64,000 nucleotides of DNA from Flavobacterium kingsejongi (GTDB taxonomy: Bacteria > Bacteroidota > Bacteroidia > Flavobacteriales > Flavobacteriaceae), in the NCBI RefSeq assembly GCF_003076475.1, contig NZ_CP020919.1:1612001-1676000 (forward strand). The letters run 5' to 3'. Below, piece after piece: positions 9,001 through 17,420 of the stretch; position 1 is the first letter of the stretch; each line of letters starts with the position of its first letter. The translations under genes were made by a program, and so were the position numbers. Under the pieces are notes generated by a model that saw only the letters and a program-made list of their open reading frames with translations, was not told where the DNA came from and made no database searches.

Positions 9001-10556
9001 TGCTGTCACAGAAACTGGCCAGTTTCTCTAAAGGTGATGCCGACGTTTTGCGTAAGGCGATGGGTAAGAAACAGAAAGATGTACTGGATAAAATGAAATC
9101 CAAATTTATCGATCAGGCGGTAGCTAATGGGCATGCTGCAGACAAACTGGAAAAGATATGGAAAGACTGGGAGGCTTTTGCGCAATATGCTTTTAATAAA
9201 TCCCACTCGACCTGTTATGCCTGGATTGCGTATCAGACAGCGTACCTTAAGGCGCATTATCCTGCAGAATATATGGCGGCAGTGCTGTCTAATAATATGA
9301 ATGATATCAAGCAGGTTTCTTTTTTTATGGAAGAATGTAAGCGGATGGGACTTCAGGTTTTAGGACCCGATGTTAATGAGTCCTTTTACAAGTTTACTGT
9401 AAACGATAATTATGCAGTACGTTTCGGAATGGGCGCTATTAAAGGTGTGGGTTCTGGTGCGGTAGCGACTATTGTAGAAAAAAGGAAAGACGGTAATTAT
9501 AAATCAATCTTTGATCTGGCCAAACGTATTGATTTGCGTGCGGCGAATAAGAAAGCATTTGAAAACTTAGCCTATGCCGGTGGATTTGATTGCTTTTTGA
9601 ACACACATCGTGCGCAATATTTTCATGATGAAGGCGATGGAATTGTCTTTTTTGAAAAAGCGATGCGCTATGGATCAAAGTACCAGGAAAACGAAAACTC
9701 TTCCCAGGTCAGCCTTTTTGGGGAGAGTAGTGAAGTTGAAATCCCGGAACCAGTTGTGCCGGCCTGTGAAGACTGGAGCACAATGGAAAAATTGGCGAAA
9801 GAAAAAGAAGTGGTCGGGATTTATATTTCAGGGCATCCGCTTGATGATTATCGTTTTGAGATGAAATACTTCTGTAATGCAAAACTGGAAGCCCTGAAAA
9901 GCCTGGAATTGCATGTAAATAAGAATTTGAATATTGGAGGGATATTGACAAACATCCAGCATAGAGTTGCTAAAAATGGTAAAGGTTGGGCTTCATTCAC
10001 GATGGAGGGTTATGATGAAAGTTCCGAATTCCGGATTTTTGGAGAAGAATACCTTAAATTCAGGCATTTCCTGATTCAGAATAATTTCGTGTACGTTAAA
10101 TTGATGGTGCGTGAAGGCTGGGCCAACCAGGAGACAGGTAAAAAAGGAGAGCCACGAATACAATTTATAGGGATTCAATATTTGCAGGATGTCCTGGCTG
10201 CATTTGCTAAAAAGCTAATCATACAAATGAATATCTCCGATCTGCAAACAGCACTTATTACGCGTTTGAGTGAAATATTCCAGGCCAATCACGGGGATCA
10301 TACGGTAACTTTTGAAATGATGGAGCTCGAACGCTACACTAAAAAAGTAGAAGTCCAGAGCATGGTTTCCGATGTCGATCCGGTCGAATATGACGTTGAT
10401 AGTCCCGAACAGGTAGATATTAAGATTGAAGAAGAGGTAGAGCAAACAAAAGTAATTACGCATCTGAAAATGAATAGCCGAAAGCTTAAGATACAGATTT
10501 CTACGCCTTTATTGGAAGAGTTAGAAAAAATGCAGCTTAATTTCAAGCTCAATTAG
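6042..10556 (+). CDS. dnaE: DNA polymerase III alpha subunit with fused N-terminal 3'-5' exonuclease
   Basis: The replicative polymerase catalytic subunit, 1504 residues. Residues 1-190 are a DEDD exonuclease: FDTETTG with D6 and E8, NVGFDIN, and HNATADVEATT as ExoIII. The PHP domain starts near residue 262 (VHLHNHTQFSVL). The polymerase core has GPGRGSAAGS near residue 647 and the acidic motif PDIDIDFDDEGR near residue 688. An OB-fold-like region lies near residues 1290-1390 and an acidic tail follows. Ordinary DnaE is about 1160 residues and carries no epsilon-like exonuclease, so proofreading appears to be built into this chain. As I recall, this fusion is usual in Flavobacteriia. It stands alone and is followed after 105 bases by trxA. 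Confidence 0.96.
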   Translation: MYLIFDTETTGLPKRWDAPITDTNNWPRCIQIAWQLHDEMGNLVEHQDYLVRPDGFNIPYDAERIHGISTELAMEQGIALQEVLEKFNIALSKAKFVVGQNVGFDINIMGCEFHRLGVGSDMAQKPVLDTCTEVTAGLLQLPGGRGGRFKLPTLTELHEYLFGVPFSEAHNATADVEATTRCFLELIKREVFTQEQLDVPADYFRNFNERNPAGIKLIGLRHINLKAASDAIRERLLQQKTANQFQNRSSEDLQVFKDCDFVHLHNHTQFSVLQSTISIPALVQAAAKHKMPAVAMTDHANLMGAFHFVSAVFNQNKAAEAKNKELVEQGEEPTEVIMKPIVGCEFFVCEDHKDKSRKDNGYQIVLLAKNKKGYHNLAKMSSIAYTEGFYYVPRIDRKVILEFKEDIIVLSGNLYGEIPNKILNIGENQAEEALLWWKEKFGPDFYIEVMRHNQEDENRVNATLIDLAHRHDVKIVASNNTFYVEKENANAHDILLCVRDGEKQGTPIGRGRGYRFGLPNQEYYFKSGEDMKALFNDLPEAITSIQEVVDKIEPYSLHRDVLLPKFDIPEEFLVVEDEADGGKRGENLFLKHLTFEGAKKRYGEITPEIQDRLDFELQTIEKTGYPGYFLIVQDFIAAARGMDVSVGPGRGSAAGSVVAYCLWITNIDPMLYDLLFERFLNPDRVSMPDIDIDFDDEGRSRVMDYVINKYGSKQVAQIITYGKMATKSAIRDTSRVLDLPLFEADRIAKLIPGMMPSKWNLARFLSEGEDLIKKAVRTEEFDKIKELIAIANENDLAGETIQQAKVLEGNLRNTGIHACGVIITPSDITNFVPVSTAKDSDLYVTQFDNSVVESAGLLKMDFLGLKTLTLIKDTVKLVKYRTGIELDPDFFPIDDVKTYELFQRGETVGIFQYESAGMQKYMKELKPTVFGDLIAMNALYRPGPLEYIPSFVRRKNGEEPIVYDLDACEEYLKDTYGITVYQEQVMLLSQKLASFSKGDADVLRKAMGKKQKDVLDKMKSKFIDQAVANGHAADKLEKIWKDWEAFAQYAFNKSHSTCYAWIAYQTAYLKAHYPAEYMAAVLSNNMNDIKQVSFFMEECKRMGLQVLGPDVNESFYKFTVNDNYAVRFGMGAIKGVGSGAVATIVEKRKDGNYKSIFDLAKRIDLRAANKKAFENLAYAGGFDCFLNTHRAQYFHDEGDGIVFFEKAMRYGSKYQENENSSQVSLFGESSEVEIPEPVVPACEDWSTMEKLAKEKEVVGIYISGHPLDDYRFEMKYFCNAKLEALKSLELHVNKNLNIGGILTNIQHRVAKNGKGWASFTMEGYDESSEFRIFGEEYLKFRHFLIQNNFVYVKLMVREGWANQETGKKGEPRIQFIGIQYLQDVLAAFAKKLIIQMNISDLQTALITRLSEIFQANHGDHTVTFEMMELERYTKKVEVQSMVSDVDPVEYDVDSPEQVDIKIEEEVEQTKVITHLKMNSRKLKIQISTPLLEELEKMQLNFKLN

Positions 10557-10661
10557 AAATCAGTTTTACCAATTTATGTATAGTTAAAACTGATTTCTAA
10601 TTAACAATAGATTACGATTTAATTGATTAAATTTGTACCTGAAACTAAAAAATAAAATAAT

Positions 10662-10979
10662 ATGGCATTAGCAATAACTGATGCTACTTTTGATGAAGTA
10701 GTATTAAAGTCCGACAAACCAGTTTTGGTTGACTTTTGGGCAGCATGGTGTGGACCTTGCAGAATGGTTGGACCAATCATTGAAGAAATCAGCAGTGAAT
10801 ATGACGGTAAAGCCGTTGTAGGAAAAGTTGATGTAGATGCAAACCAGGAATTTGCTGCTAAATATGGTGTAAGAAACATCCCTACTGTACTTGTTTTTCA
10901 AAACGGTGAAGTAGTAGGCAGACAAGTTGGAGTAGCTCCAAAACAAACTTACACGGACTCCTTAGACGCATTATTATAA
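10662..10979 (+). CDS. trxA: Thioredoxin
   Basis: Cytoplasmic dithiol-disulfide oxidoreductase of 105 residues. It has the WCGPC active site at residues 29-33 and the cis-proline motif RNIPTVLVF near residues 72-80. No signal peptide is present, so it is cytoplasmic. It follows dnaE by 105 bases and ends at a clear terminator. Confidence 0.97.
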   Translation: MALAITDATFDEVVLKSDKPVLVDFWAAWCGPCRMVGPIIEEISSEYDGKAVVGKVDVDANQEFAAKYGVRNIPTVLVFQNGEVVGRQVGVAPKQTYTDSLDALL

Positions 10980-10997
10980 TCTTCGGATGATTCTCAT

Positions 10998-11030
10998 AAA
11001 AAAGGTTCGGCTCTTGCCGGACCTTTTTTA
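10998..11030 (+). terminator. Rho-independent terminator after trxA
   Basis: AAAAGGTTCGG and CCGGACCTTTT arms around a short loop, ending in a T run. Confidence 0.85.
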
Positions 11031-11077
11031 GTTTAGCCTACGACCAACTTCCAAATTATCTCATTATATTTGGAAGT

Positions 11078-12004
11078 ATGAAGATTGAGAATCAAATAGA
11101 AAAAATATCCGGCTTCCGACATTTGGAATTGCTGGCCAATCAAGTGGTAGAAGGATTTATCTCGGGAATGCATAAAAGTCCTTTTCATGGCTTTTCAGCA
11201 GAATTTGCCGAGCATAAGACTTACAATCAGGGGGAAAGCACAAAGCACATCGACTGGAAGCTTTTTGCCAAAACCGACCGCTTGTATACCAAACGATTTG
11301 AAGAGGAGACCAACCTCCGTTGCCATTTGATCGTGGATAATTCTTCTTCCATGCATTATCCTAAATTAATTGATACAGCGAAGTTTTACGAGAGTAAAAT
11401 TGGATTTTCAGTACTTGCCGCAGCCGTACTGATGACCCTGCTTAAAAAGCAACGTGATGCGGTAGGGTTGAGTATCTATTCCGACACCTATGAGTACTAT
11501 GCTTCGGAAAAGGGAAGTGACCGCCACCACCGGATGCTGATAAATGCACTGGAACAGACATTGCAGGCGCCTAAAGAAGCTAAAAATACTGATACCATAC
11601 AATTCCTCCATCAGATCGCAGAGAAGATGCACAGGCGTTCTATGATCATCCTTTTTACGGATATGTTTCAGCCGGGAGGGGAAGAAGCGCTCTTTAATGC
11701 ACTGCAACATCTAAAACACAACAAGCATAAAGTGGTATTATTTCATGTCATTGATAAGAAAAGAGAGCTTAAATTTGATTTTGATAACACCCCAAGGAAG
11801 TTTATTGACCTCGAAACAGGGGAAGAAGTGAATTTATTTGCCGAAAATGTACAGGTAGAATATGAAAAAAAGGTAGATGACTACTTTAAAAAGCTAGCAT
11901 TAACGTGTGCTCAATACAAAATCAGGTATGTTCCGGTAGGAGTAGGTGAAAATTTTGAAAAAATAATGACGACATATCTTGTTGAGAAACAAATATTTGG
12001 GTAA
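11078..12004 (+). CDS. DUF58 / von Willebrand A-like protein
   Basis: A 308-residue cytoplasmic protein of the DUF58 family. It shows the family hallmark EFAEHKTYNQGE, then HIDWKLFAKTDRLYTKRFEEE (residues about 46-80), followed by the VWA-like stretch HLIVDNSSSMHY with a MIDAS-type DxSxS motif. DUF58 proteins normally sit beside a MoxR AAA ATPase and membrane VWA proteins in chaperone-like or stress gene clusters. Here no moxR neighbour is visible, so the partner is elsewhere or absent. The exact function is unknown. Confidence 0.88.
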   Translation: MKIENQIEKISGFRHLELLANQVVEGFISGMHKSPFHGFSAEFAEHKTYNQGESTKHIDWKLFAKTDRLYTKRFEEETNLRCHLIVDNSSSMHYPKLIDTAKFYESKIGFSVLAAAVLMTLLKKQRDAVGLSIYSDTYEYYASEKGSDRHHRMLINALEQTLQAPKEAKNTDTIQFLHQIAEKMHRRSMIILFTDMFQPGGEEALFNALQHLKHNKHKVVLFHVIDKKRELKFDFDNTPRKFIDLETGEEVNLFAENVQVEYEKKVDDYFKKLALTCAQYKIRYVPVGVGENFEKIMTTYLVEKQIFG

Positions 12005-12042
12005 AAAGTGAAATTTTTTTTAAAATTTTCTTCCAAAAAGGT

Positions 12043-12072
12043 TTGTAGAAGTCAAAAACAGCTGTATATTTG
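12043..12072 (+). promoter_or_regulatory. Bacteroidota-type promoter of tRNA-Asp
   Basis: TTG at 12043-12045, exactly 19 bases, then TATATTTG at 12065-12072. This fits the Bacteroidetes sigma-A consensus TTG-N19-TAnnTTTG and lies 18 bases before the tRNA. Confidence 0.85.
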
Positions 12073-12090
12073 CAACCGCAATGAAGCACT

Positions 12091-12164
12091 GGTTTGGTAG
12101 TTCAGTTGGTTAGAATACATGCCTGTCACGCATGGGGTCGCGGGTTCGAGTCCCGTCCAGACCG
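12091..12164 (+). tRNA. tRNA-Asp (anticodon GTC)
   Basis: Full cloverleaf of 74 bases. The acceptor arms GGTTTGG and CCAGACC pair with one G-T wobble, the anticodon stem-loop reads CATGCCTGTCACGCATG with GTC as anticodon, and the T arm contains GGTTCGAGTCC. The discriminator base is G. CCA is not encoded. Confidence 0.96.
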
Positions 12165-12177
12165 CTTAAATTGGGGA

Positions 12178-12203
12178 AAGCCTTTCGTAAGAAAGGCTTT
12201 TTT
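12178..12203 (+). terminator. Terminator of tRNA-Asp
   Basis: AAAGCCTTTC and GAAAGGCTTT arms around GTAA, followed by T residues. Confidence 0.85.
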
Positions 12204-12498
12204 GCCCAAATAAGGTTTTTAAAATTAGTTGTGTTGTTTTGGTACGAAAGTACCGGGTTTAGTAGTTAGACCAATGAAAAGCTTTCCAATAAAATGGAGG
12301 GCTTTTTTGATTATCTCTCCTTTCGTTTATAGTGCTCAATTTCGATTGTTTATTTTCTCTCCTTATATTTATTAAGCCTATACTGCGATAGTGTTAATCA
12401 TATAATGTAAAGGGAAAATTCTATAATGGTTTCTATGTTTTGAAATAGTAATTTTATATGACCTTACTGCTTTAAATGTATAACTTAAACACGCTATT
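12204..12498. other. Intergenic region without a recognisable gene
   Basis: Between the tRNA-Asp terminator and the next gene I see only a small GGTAC-GAAA-GTACC hairpin near 12241 and a weak hairpin with a T run near 12276-12309. No open frame has coding character. Confidence 0.5.
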
Positions 12499-12852
12499 AT
12501 GAAAAAGATCATTGTAACCTTCGCAGCAGTATTGGCTGTTAGTATTGCCTCAGCACAAGTTGACAGGACTACTAACAAACAAACAGATTCCAGAAGTACG
12601 GAAGCAAATAAAGTGCAGCAGTCACAATATCCTGCTAAAGATGCTAAAATACAGGATGTAAAACGGACTACTAAAGACCCGGAAATTAAGGCGCTTCCAA
12701 CAAGTCCTTATGCTACACCCACAGTGGAACCCGCAAAAACTGTGATGCCTGTAACGCCAGTACACACTAATGGTACCGATAATCCGGTAAACGGGACGAA
12801 TACAACAGGTAAAACCGGAGTTCCGACAACTACTACCACCACGAAGCCATAA
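12499..12852 (+). CDS. Small secreted low-complexity hypothetical protein
   Basis: A 117-residue protein with a clear signal peptide (KKIIVTFAAVLAVSIASAQ, cleavage near residue 20). The mature chain is short and disordered, rich in Thr, Pro, Lys and Asn, and ends in a run of threonines (TTTTTTKP). No domain is recognisable. It is probably periplasmic or secreted. It stands alone and has its own terminator. Confidence 0.6.
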   Translation: MKKIIVTFAAVLAVSIASAQVDRTTNKQTDSRSTEANKVQQSQYPAKDAKIQDVKRTTKDPEIKALPTSPYATPTVEPAKTVMPVTPVHTNGTDNPVNGTNTTGKTGVPTTTTTTKP

Positions 12853-12868
12853 AGTGCTCTTGTGGCTT

Positions 12869-12905
12869 AAAAAGGATTCAGGATTAAATTCTGAGTCCTT
12901 TTTTT
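12869..12905 (+). terminator. Terminator after the small secreted protein
   Basis: AAAGGATTCAG and CTGAGTCCTTT arms around a loop of about 9 bases, followed by a long T run. Confidence 0.8.
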
Positions 12906-13060
12906 GTGTCTTTTAATCACTTATTGTTTTTAGATTGATTCGTGTTTTATGCTATTTGTGGGTATAATGCGTAGTAATTGTATAAAAACAATGGCAAATT
13001 GTATAAGCAAATTTGCATTTTATTGGATCATATTTGTAACCCCCAATAATTATTAAACAA

Positions 13061-13522
13061 ATGAAAATGAAAATGGATCTAGAAATACAAAGAATAGGAA
13101 TTACATTTAGCGCTTTTGACTTATTGCATGCAGGGCATATAAAAATGCTGGAAGATGCCAAAAAAATATGCGATTACCTGATTGTAGGGCTGCAAACAGA
13201 TCCTACAATTGACCGTCCTGGAAAAAACAGGCCAACACAATCAGTAGTCGAAAGATATATACAGTTGAAAGGCTGTAAGTATGTAGATGAAATAGTTCCT
13301 TATACTACAGAGCAGGATCTGGAAGATATACTGCGTTCTTTTACCGTTCACGTGCGTATCATAGGTGATGAGTATAAAAAGAAAGAATTTACCGGTAGGA
13401 AATATTGCGAGGAAAAAGGAATTGAACTTTTCTATAACACACGTGACCATCGCTTTTCCAGCAGCGGATTGCGTAAAGTTGTGTACGATTGTGAATGTAG
13501 TAAAGTAGAGCAAAGTGCTTAA
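13061..13522 (+). CDS. Cytidylyltransferase-like nucleotidyltransferase
   Basis: A Rossmann-like alpha-phosphodiesterase of the cytidylyltransferase family, 153 residues. It shows the nucleotide-binding HxGH motif in FDLLHAGHIKMLEDAK and the second motif in HRFSSSGLRK (ISSTxLR class). The nearest well-known relatives are glycerol-3-phosphate cytidylyltransferase (TagD) and the nucleotidyl domain of RfaE/HldE. The substrate cannot be fixed from sequence alone. Three in-frame ATGs occur at 13061, 13067 and 13073; the family motif begins shortly after, so any could be used. It has no operon partner. Confidence 0.82.
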   Translation: MKMKMDLEIQRIGITFSAFDLLHAGHIKMLEDAKKICDYLIVGLQTDPTIDRPGKNRPTQSVVERYIQLKGCKYVDEIVPYTTEQDLEDILRSFTVHVRIIGDEYKKKEFTGRKYCEEKGIELFYNTRDHRFSSSGLRKVVYDCECSKVEQSA

Positions 13523-13540
13523 TTGCATTGTAGATCACAT

Positions 13541-13571
13541 AAAAAACACTGGTGAATTACCAGTGTTTTTT
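13541..13571. terminator. Bidirectional terminator between convergent genes
   Basis: AAAAAACACTGGT and ACCAGTGTTTTTT arms around GAATT. It lies between the nucleotidyltransferase and the DUF456 gene, which point at each other. Confidence 0.88.
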
Positions 13572-13590
13572 ATGATATAGTGTTGCTTTT

Positions 13591-14091
13591 CTAGAACCAG
13601 ATGGTACTGTGATTCCAAACAATATTGAGGAACAGGCCAAAGAAAATAATACTCACTACAAAGCTGACGAATGTAGAAGCGAGAAACCCAAGGAGCGAGC
13701 CTGTGGCAGCTTTTACTGCGCGGCTAAGGTCTTCTGAGTTGTAAAGTAGTTCGCCTATTAGTGCCCCAGCAAACGGGCCGATAATTACGCCAAATGGGAT
13801 CGGGGCAATAAGTCCGAATACTAATCCGATATTGGTTCCCCATATACCATATTTACTACCGCCAAAACGCTTTGTTCCCTGTGCGGGAATAGTATAATCT
13901 AAAACGACTACAACCAAAACAACGATTAGTGTGACTCCCAGTAGCCAGTAATTTGTTTCTACACCATTTGTAATAGAAATGAGTAATAAGCCGAGCCATC
14001 CCAAAGGTGCTCCTGGTATTGCAGGAAGTAAACTTCCTATGATTCCTGAGATTACACATATAAAACCTGTAATAAGAAGAATATATTCCAT
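13591..14091 (-). CDS. DUF456 family membrane protein
   Basis: A polytopic inner-membrane protein of 166 residues. It begins MEYILLITGFICVISGIIG and shows glycine-rich helices typical of DUF456: SLLPAIPGAPLGWLGLLL, then a GTKRFGGSKYGIWGT loop and the repeated-glycine segment IIGPFAGALIGELL. I chose the ATG at 14091. The longer frame from 14190 would add a non-hydrophobic leader and overlap the divergent lipoprotein gene. The function is unknown. Confidence 0.85.
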   Translation of the reverse strand: MEYILLITGFICVISGIIGSLLPAIPGAPLGWLGLLLISITNGVETNYWLLGVTLIVVLVVVVLDYTIPAQGTKRFGGSKYGIWGTNIGLVFGLIAPIPFGVIIGPFAGALIGELLYNSEDLSRAVKAATGSLLGFLASTFVSFVVSIIFFGLFLNIVWNHSTIWF

Positions 14092-14141
14092 AAATTTAAA
14101 TTTAGTACTTTTGACAAACGAATGTACAGTAGCTGGAAAAT

Positions 14142-14624
14142 ATGATAAAAAAAATCCTGATAATTTTTCTGTTTTCGATAGTAACATCATCCTGCCAATA
14201 TTTTGAGAAGCCAGTGCCTTCTGAGCAGGAATTACTACAAAAGGAACTTCAGAAAATCAATTGGTCACAGGTCGATGAGATGCCCTCTATAGATTCCTGT
14301 GGACCTATTCAGGACAAAAACCAGCGTCAGGAATGTTTCTTTTCCTTTCTGACACATATTATTCAGCAAAAACTGGATACCGATACTTTGTCTGTCTTGT
14401 ATCCTAATGTTGATACAATTCTGGTCAAAGTTACAGTTTTCCCTGATTCTACACTAAAATTTGAGCCACAGTTTCCAAATGATTCTACCCGCTATGACAA
14501 AGCAATAATTGATTCAGTGTTGTTGTCAAGACTGAAGGATTTTCCTAAAATACATCCCGCTGTTAAAAGAGGAATTCCGGTGAAAACCCAATTTATTCTT
14601 CCTGTAATCCTTAATGTGGAATGA
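14142..14624 (+). CDS. Lipoprotein with a divergent TonB_C-like tail
   Basis: A 160-residue protein with a lipoprotein signal (IVTSSC, cysteine near residue 18). Two further cysteines occur in the pattern DSCGPI and RQECFFSFL. The C-terminal 35 residues (HPAVKRGIPVKTQFILPVILNVE) resemble the last strand of a TonB C-terminal domain. The protein may be a membrane-anchored TonB-like or partner-binding protein; this is inference. It is divergent from the DUF456 gene, with 50 bases between the starts. The convergent glycosyltransferase gene ends 18 bases later. Confidence 0.7.
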   Translation: MIKKILIIFLFSIVTSSCQYFEKPVPSEQELLQKELQKINWSQVDEMPSIDSCGPIQDKNQRQECFFSFLTHIIQQKLDTDTLSVLYPNVDTILVKVTVFPDSTLKFEPQFPNDSTRYDKAIIDSVLLSRLKDFPKIHPAVKRGIPVKTQFILPVILNVE

Positions 14625-14642
14625 CCTCCCTTTGATTTTAAT

Positions 14643-15761
14643 CTATTTAAAAGAACGCCCTTTCCATTGATAGCTTCCAAATAGGCTGTAACATCCTACA
14701 AGTGTATTGAATACTGGATAAAACAGGCTGCTTGCTATGAGGAATCTTGGTCGTGATCCGGTAATGAAATGCTGTGTTTTTAATATTAAAACCCAGTCAA
14801 TTGCTATTTTTAGTGCTAATAGGATGGCTAAATGTACTATTGAAAATCCTGCAGCAGCAGCTACAAAAATCCCTAAAAAGGTTAGGTTTCCAGCCAAAAC
14901 TACTACTGCTAATAGTTTTTCAAAAAGACTATTGTAGGAAGTTGTTTTGGAAGCCCAGCGTATCCGTTGGTGGAATATGGATTTCCAATCCTGTAAAGGC
15001 ATAGTGTGTACAACGGCCGCTTTGCATTTTAAATAATGAACTGTTTCGGAATGTGATGCTACAGCTTTCTGTAATAAAAAAACATCATCGCCACTGGCTA
15101 TTCTGTCATTCCCTTCAAAACCATTAAGGGCATAAAATAGTTTTTGGGTATAGGCAAAGTTGGCACCGTTACAAAGAAAGGCTTCGTGGAGACCAAAACT
15201 TCCCATTGTTGCACCTTGCAGGCTCATAAAGTCTAATTGTTGGAAATGATCGGAGAAAGAGTATCTACAATCATAAGTTACAGGGCCTGCAACCATTTCC
15301 GGATGGTGTTTCCTGATATAATTATCGAAAGACAGCAGCCATTCCCGGGGAAAGGTACAGTCGGCATCTGTGGTGATAATCCATTCATTTTGGGCTATGG
15401 GTATACCAGTGGTGATAGCATCTTTTTTGGGTGATCCTGATTTTCGCTGGTTGGGAAGCACCTGAAAATCAAATGGCATTTTTGTGTTTTGAAGCAAAAC
15501 CAACGAAGTGTCGCTGGAATCATCATCGATAAAAAGTACTTCAAAGAGAGTTGCTGGGTAGTTTAGTGCCGAAAGGGAGCTGAGTAGTTGGGGTAAATTT
15601 TCAGCTTCGTTGCGAATGGGAATTAGGATGGAAAAACGGGTGGTGGGATTGGTATCATATAACTCAAAAGCTGACAGCCGGACAAAACCATAAATCAGGC
15701 TGCCTATTGCAGCAGCATAGAGCAGCATGATGCTATAAAAGGCCAGGATCAGGATTTCCAT
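14643..15761 (-). CDS. Family 2 glycosyltransferase, membrane-anchored
   Basis: An inner-membrane glycosyltransferase of 372 residues. A membrane helix at residues 1-25 precedes a GT-A fold with RFSILIPIRNEAENLPQLL, the DDD motif VLFIDDDSSD and the second acidic motif TTDADC. A QRIRWASKT motif near residue 270 matches the Q/RxxRW signature of processive GT2 enzymes, and three or so helices follow at the C-terminus. Its start overlaps the end of the flippase-like gene by 13 bases, so the two are translationally coupled. The product is probably a lipid-linked or exported glycan of unknown type. Confidence 0.87.
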   Translation of the reverse strand: MEILILAFYSIMLLYAAAIGSLIYGFVRLSAFELYDTNPTTRFSILIPIRNEAENLPQLLSSLSALNYPATLFEVLFIDDDSSDTSLVLLQNTKMPFDFQVLPNQRKSGSPKKDAITTGIPIAQNEWIITTDADCTFPREWLLSFDNYIRKHHPEMVAGPVTYDCRYSFSDHFQQLDFMSLQGATMGSFGLHEAFLCNGANFAYTQKLFYALNGFEGNDRIASGDDVFLLQKAVASHSETVHYLKCKAAVVHTMPLQDWKSIFHQRIRWASKTTSYNSLFEKLLAVVVLAGNLTFLGIFVAAAAGFSIVHLAILLALKIAIDWVLILKTQHFITGSRPRFLIASSLFYPVFNTLVGCYSLFGSYQWKGRSFK

Positions 15762-16693
15762 TTTGACTTGAAATTAATGACATAATAACTCCCAATTACT
15801 ACAGGCAGTACCACATTCAGGAACCACATCAGGGTGCTGACAAAAACTGCAATCCATTCATTCACGCCCAGTAGCCCGAAAAAGAAAACGGCAACACTTC
15901 CCTTGACTGCAAAATCCAGAAATTGGAAAGTGGGCAGGGACGAGGCCAGGAAGTAAACCGCAAAAATCGTGGACATCAGTAAAAGATAAGGTAATTCTAC
16001 ATCAAAAGCCCGGAATAGGAAATAATACTGATGGGAAAAAATAAAGTAGCGGGCACAGCCTAAAAGGATATTTTTTTGATGTACGGCCCGGGGTAGGGCA
16101 TTGACTTTGTCCCAAATGCGCTGTATCGAATAGCCACGAATCGTTATTTTTTTTAAAGAAAAAAATAAGGCTCCTGTAAATAAAATTACTGCGGTTATGA
16201 TGCTTAGTGTCGTATTGGAAACCACAGTATAATAGTGATTGAAAATCAATAGTCCAATAATTCCCATGACTACAGACAGTAAAAGCTGAATGCCGTTGCA
16301 GATGAGATTCAAAAAAACGACTTTTTTAGCCTCTTTTTTATCGAAATATAGGGCTTTTGCGCCATATTCTCCTATGCCATTGGGTGTAAAAATCGAAGCG
16401 GTGAGTGCTGCCAGAACCTGTTCTGTTGATTTTTTTACAGTTATGGGTGTTATTGTTGAGGCGAGATTTTGCCATTTCAGGATTTCCAGAAAACGGTTGG
16501 CAAAACTTAGAAACAGGATGAATAAAATGCCGAAAACTGACTGGTTTTTACGGAATTGTACAATGAAGCGACCCCAATCCAGTTTGTCATTATGTGCCAG
16601 TTGGTTGTAAATAAAGTAAAGGGCACCGCCAACAATGAAAAGTTTGACCAGAACCGTCAGGAATTGTTTAGCTTTGTGGGGTATTGAAATCAT
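15749..16693 (-). CDS. Lysylphosphatidylglycerol synthase TM-region-like (UPF0104) membrane protein
   Basis: A polytopic inner-membrane protein of 314 residues with about seven or eight hydrophobic segments and no soluble catalytic domain. The stretches FANRFLEILKWQ, ASIFTPNGIGEYGAKALYF and LASSLPTFQFLDFAVKGS match the UPF0104/LPG-synthase flippase-like domain (MprF N-terminal half). It overlaps the downstream glycosyltransferase by 13 bases. The pair may handle a lipid-linked glycan or glycolipid, with this protein acting in translocation; that is inference from context. Confidence 0.8.
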   Translation of the reverse strand: MISIPHKAKQFLTVLVKLFIVGGALYFIYNQLAHNDKLDWGRFIVQFRKNQSVFGILFILFLSFANRFLEILKWQNLASTITPITVKKSTEQVLAALTASIFTPNGIGEYGAKALYFDKKEAKKVVFLNLICNGIQLLLSVVMGIIGLLIFNHYYTVVSNTTLSIITAVILFTGALFFSLKKITIRGYSIQRIWDKVNALPRAVHQKNILLGCARYFIFSHQYYFLFRAFDVELPYLLLMSTIFAVYFLASSLPTFQFLDFAVKGSVAVFFFGLLGVNEWIAVFVSTLMWFLNVVLPVVIGSYYVINFKSKWKS

Positions 16694-16810
16694 GGGTGCA
16701 AAGTAAATGAAAACACTTTACATTCTGCCTGATTTTAAAATGGGATTACGAATTACGGTGTAAAAAAATACTGGCTATAGCTGCTATCGCGGTTATAAAT
16801 GCAAAGAATT

Positions 16811-17365
16811 ATGGCAAACGAACGTATTATATTGGGGATTGATCCAGGGACAACCATTATGGGTTTTGGATTGATTAAAGTGGTGAATAAAAAGATGGAA
16901 TTTCTTCAGCTGAATGAATTGATTTTGAATAAGTACGATGATCATTACATGAAATTGAAGGTAATTTTTGAGCGTACCATTGAGTTGATCGAGACACATC
17001 ATCCGGATGAGATCGCTATTGAAGCCCCTTTCTTTGGAAAAAATGTACAATCCATGCTTAAATTGGGGAGAGCACAAGGTGTTGCTATGGCTGCCGGGCT
17101 TTCCCGCCAAATTCCAATCACAGAATATGAGCCTAAAAAGATAAAAATGGCAATCACCGGAAATGGAAATGCCAGTAAAGAACAGGTTGCTAAAATGTTA
17201 CAGCAGCTGTTAGGTTTAAAAGAACTTCCTAAAAACCTCGATAGTACCGATGGATTGGCAGCGGCAGTTTGTCACTTTTTTAACTCTGGAAAAGTTGTGG
17301 GTGCTAAAAGTTATTCGGGATGGGATGCTTTTGTAAAACAAAATGAAGCACGGGTAAAAAAATAA
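16811..17365 (+). CDS. ruvC: Holliday junction resolvase RuvC
   Basis: Crossover junction endodeoxyribonuclease of 184 residues. The four acidic catalytic residues lie in GIDPGT (N-terminus), IAIEAPFF (middle) and the C-terminal DSTDGLAAAV pair. It acts as a dimer with RuvAB to cut Holliday junctions. An upstream in-frame ATG at 16799 would add four residues (MQRI). I prefer 16811, which puts MANERIILGIDPGT at the usual N-terminal position. Confidence 0.95.
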   Translation: MANERIILGIDPGTTIMGFGLIKVVNKKMEFLQLNELILNKYDDHYMKLKVIFERTIELIETHHPDEIAIEAPFFGKNVQSMLKLGRAQGVAMAAGLSRQIPITEYEPKKIKMAITGNGNASKEQVAKMLQQLLGLKELPKNLDSTDGLAAAVCHFFNSGKVVGAKSYSGWDAFVKQNEARVKK

Positions 17366-17391
17366 GCCCGCCCTTTACAGGACGGACTTAC
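17364..17391. terminator. Probable bidirectional terminator between ruvC and the acetylesterase gene
   Basis: AAGCCCGCC and GGACGGACTT pair with G-T wobbles around a TTTACA loop, between two convergent genes. The T runs are short. Confidence 0.55.
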
Positions 17392-17420
17392 TCCTGAAAT
17401 GAAATATAACTAACGAAATT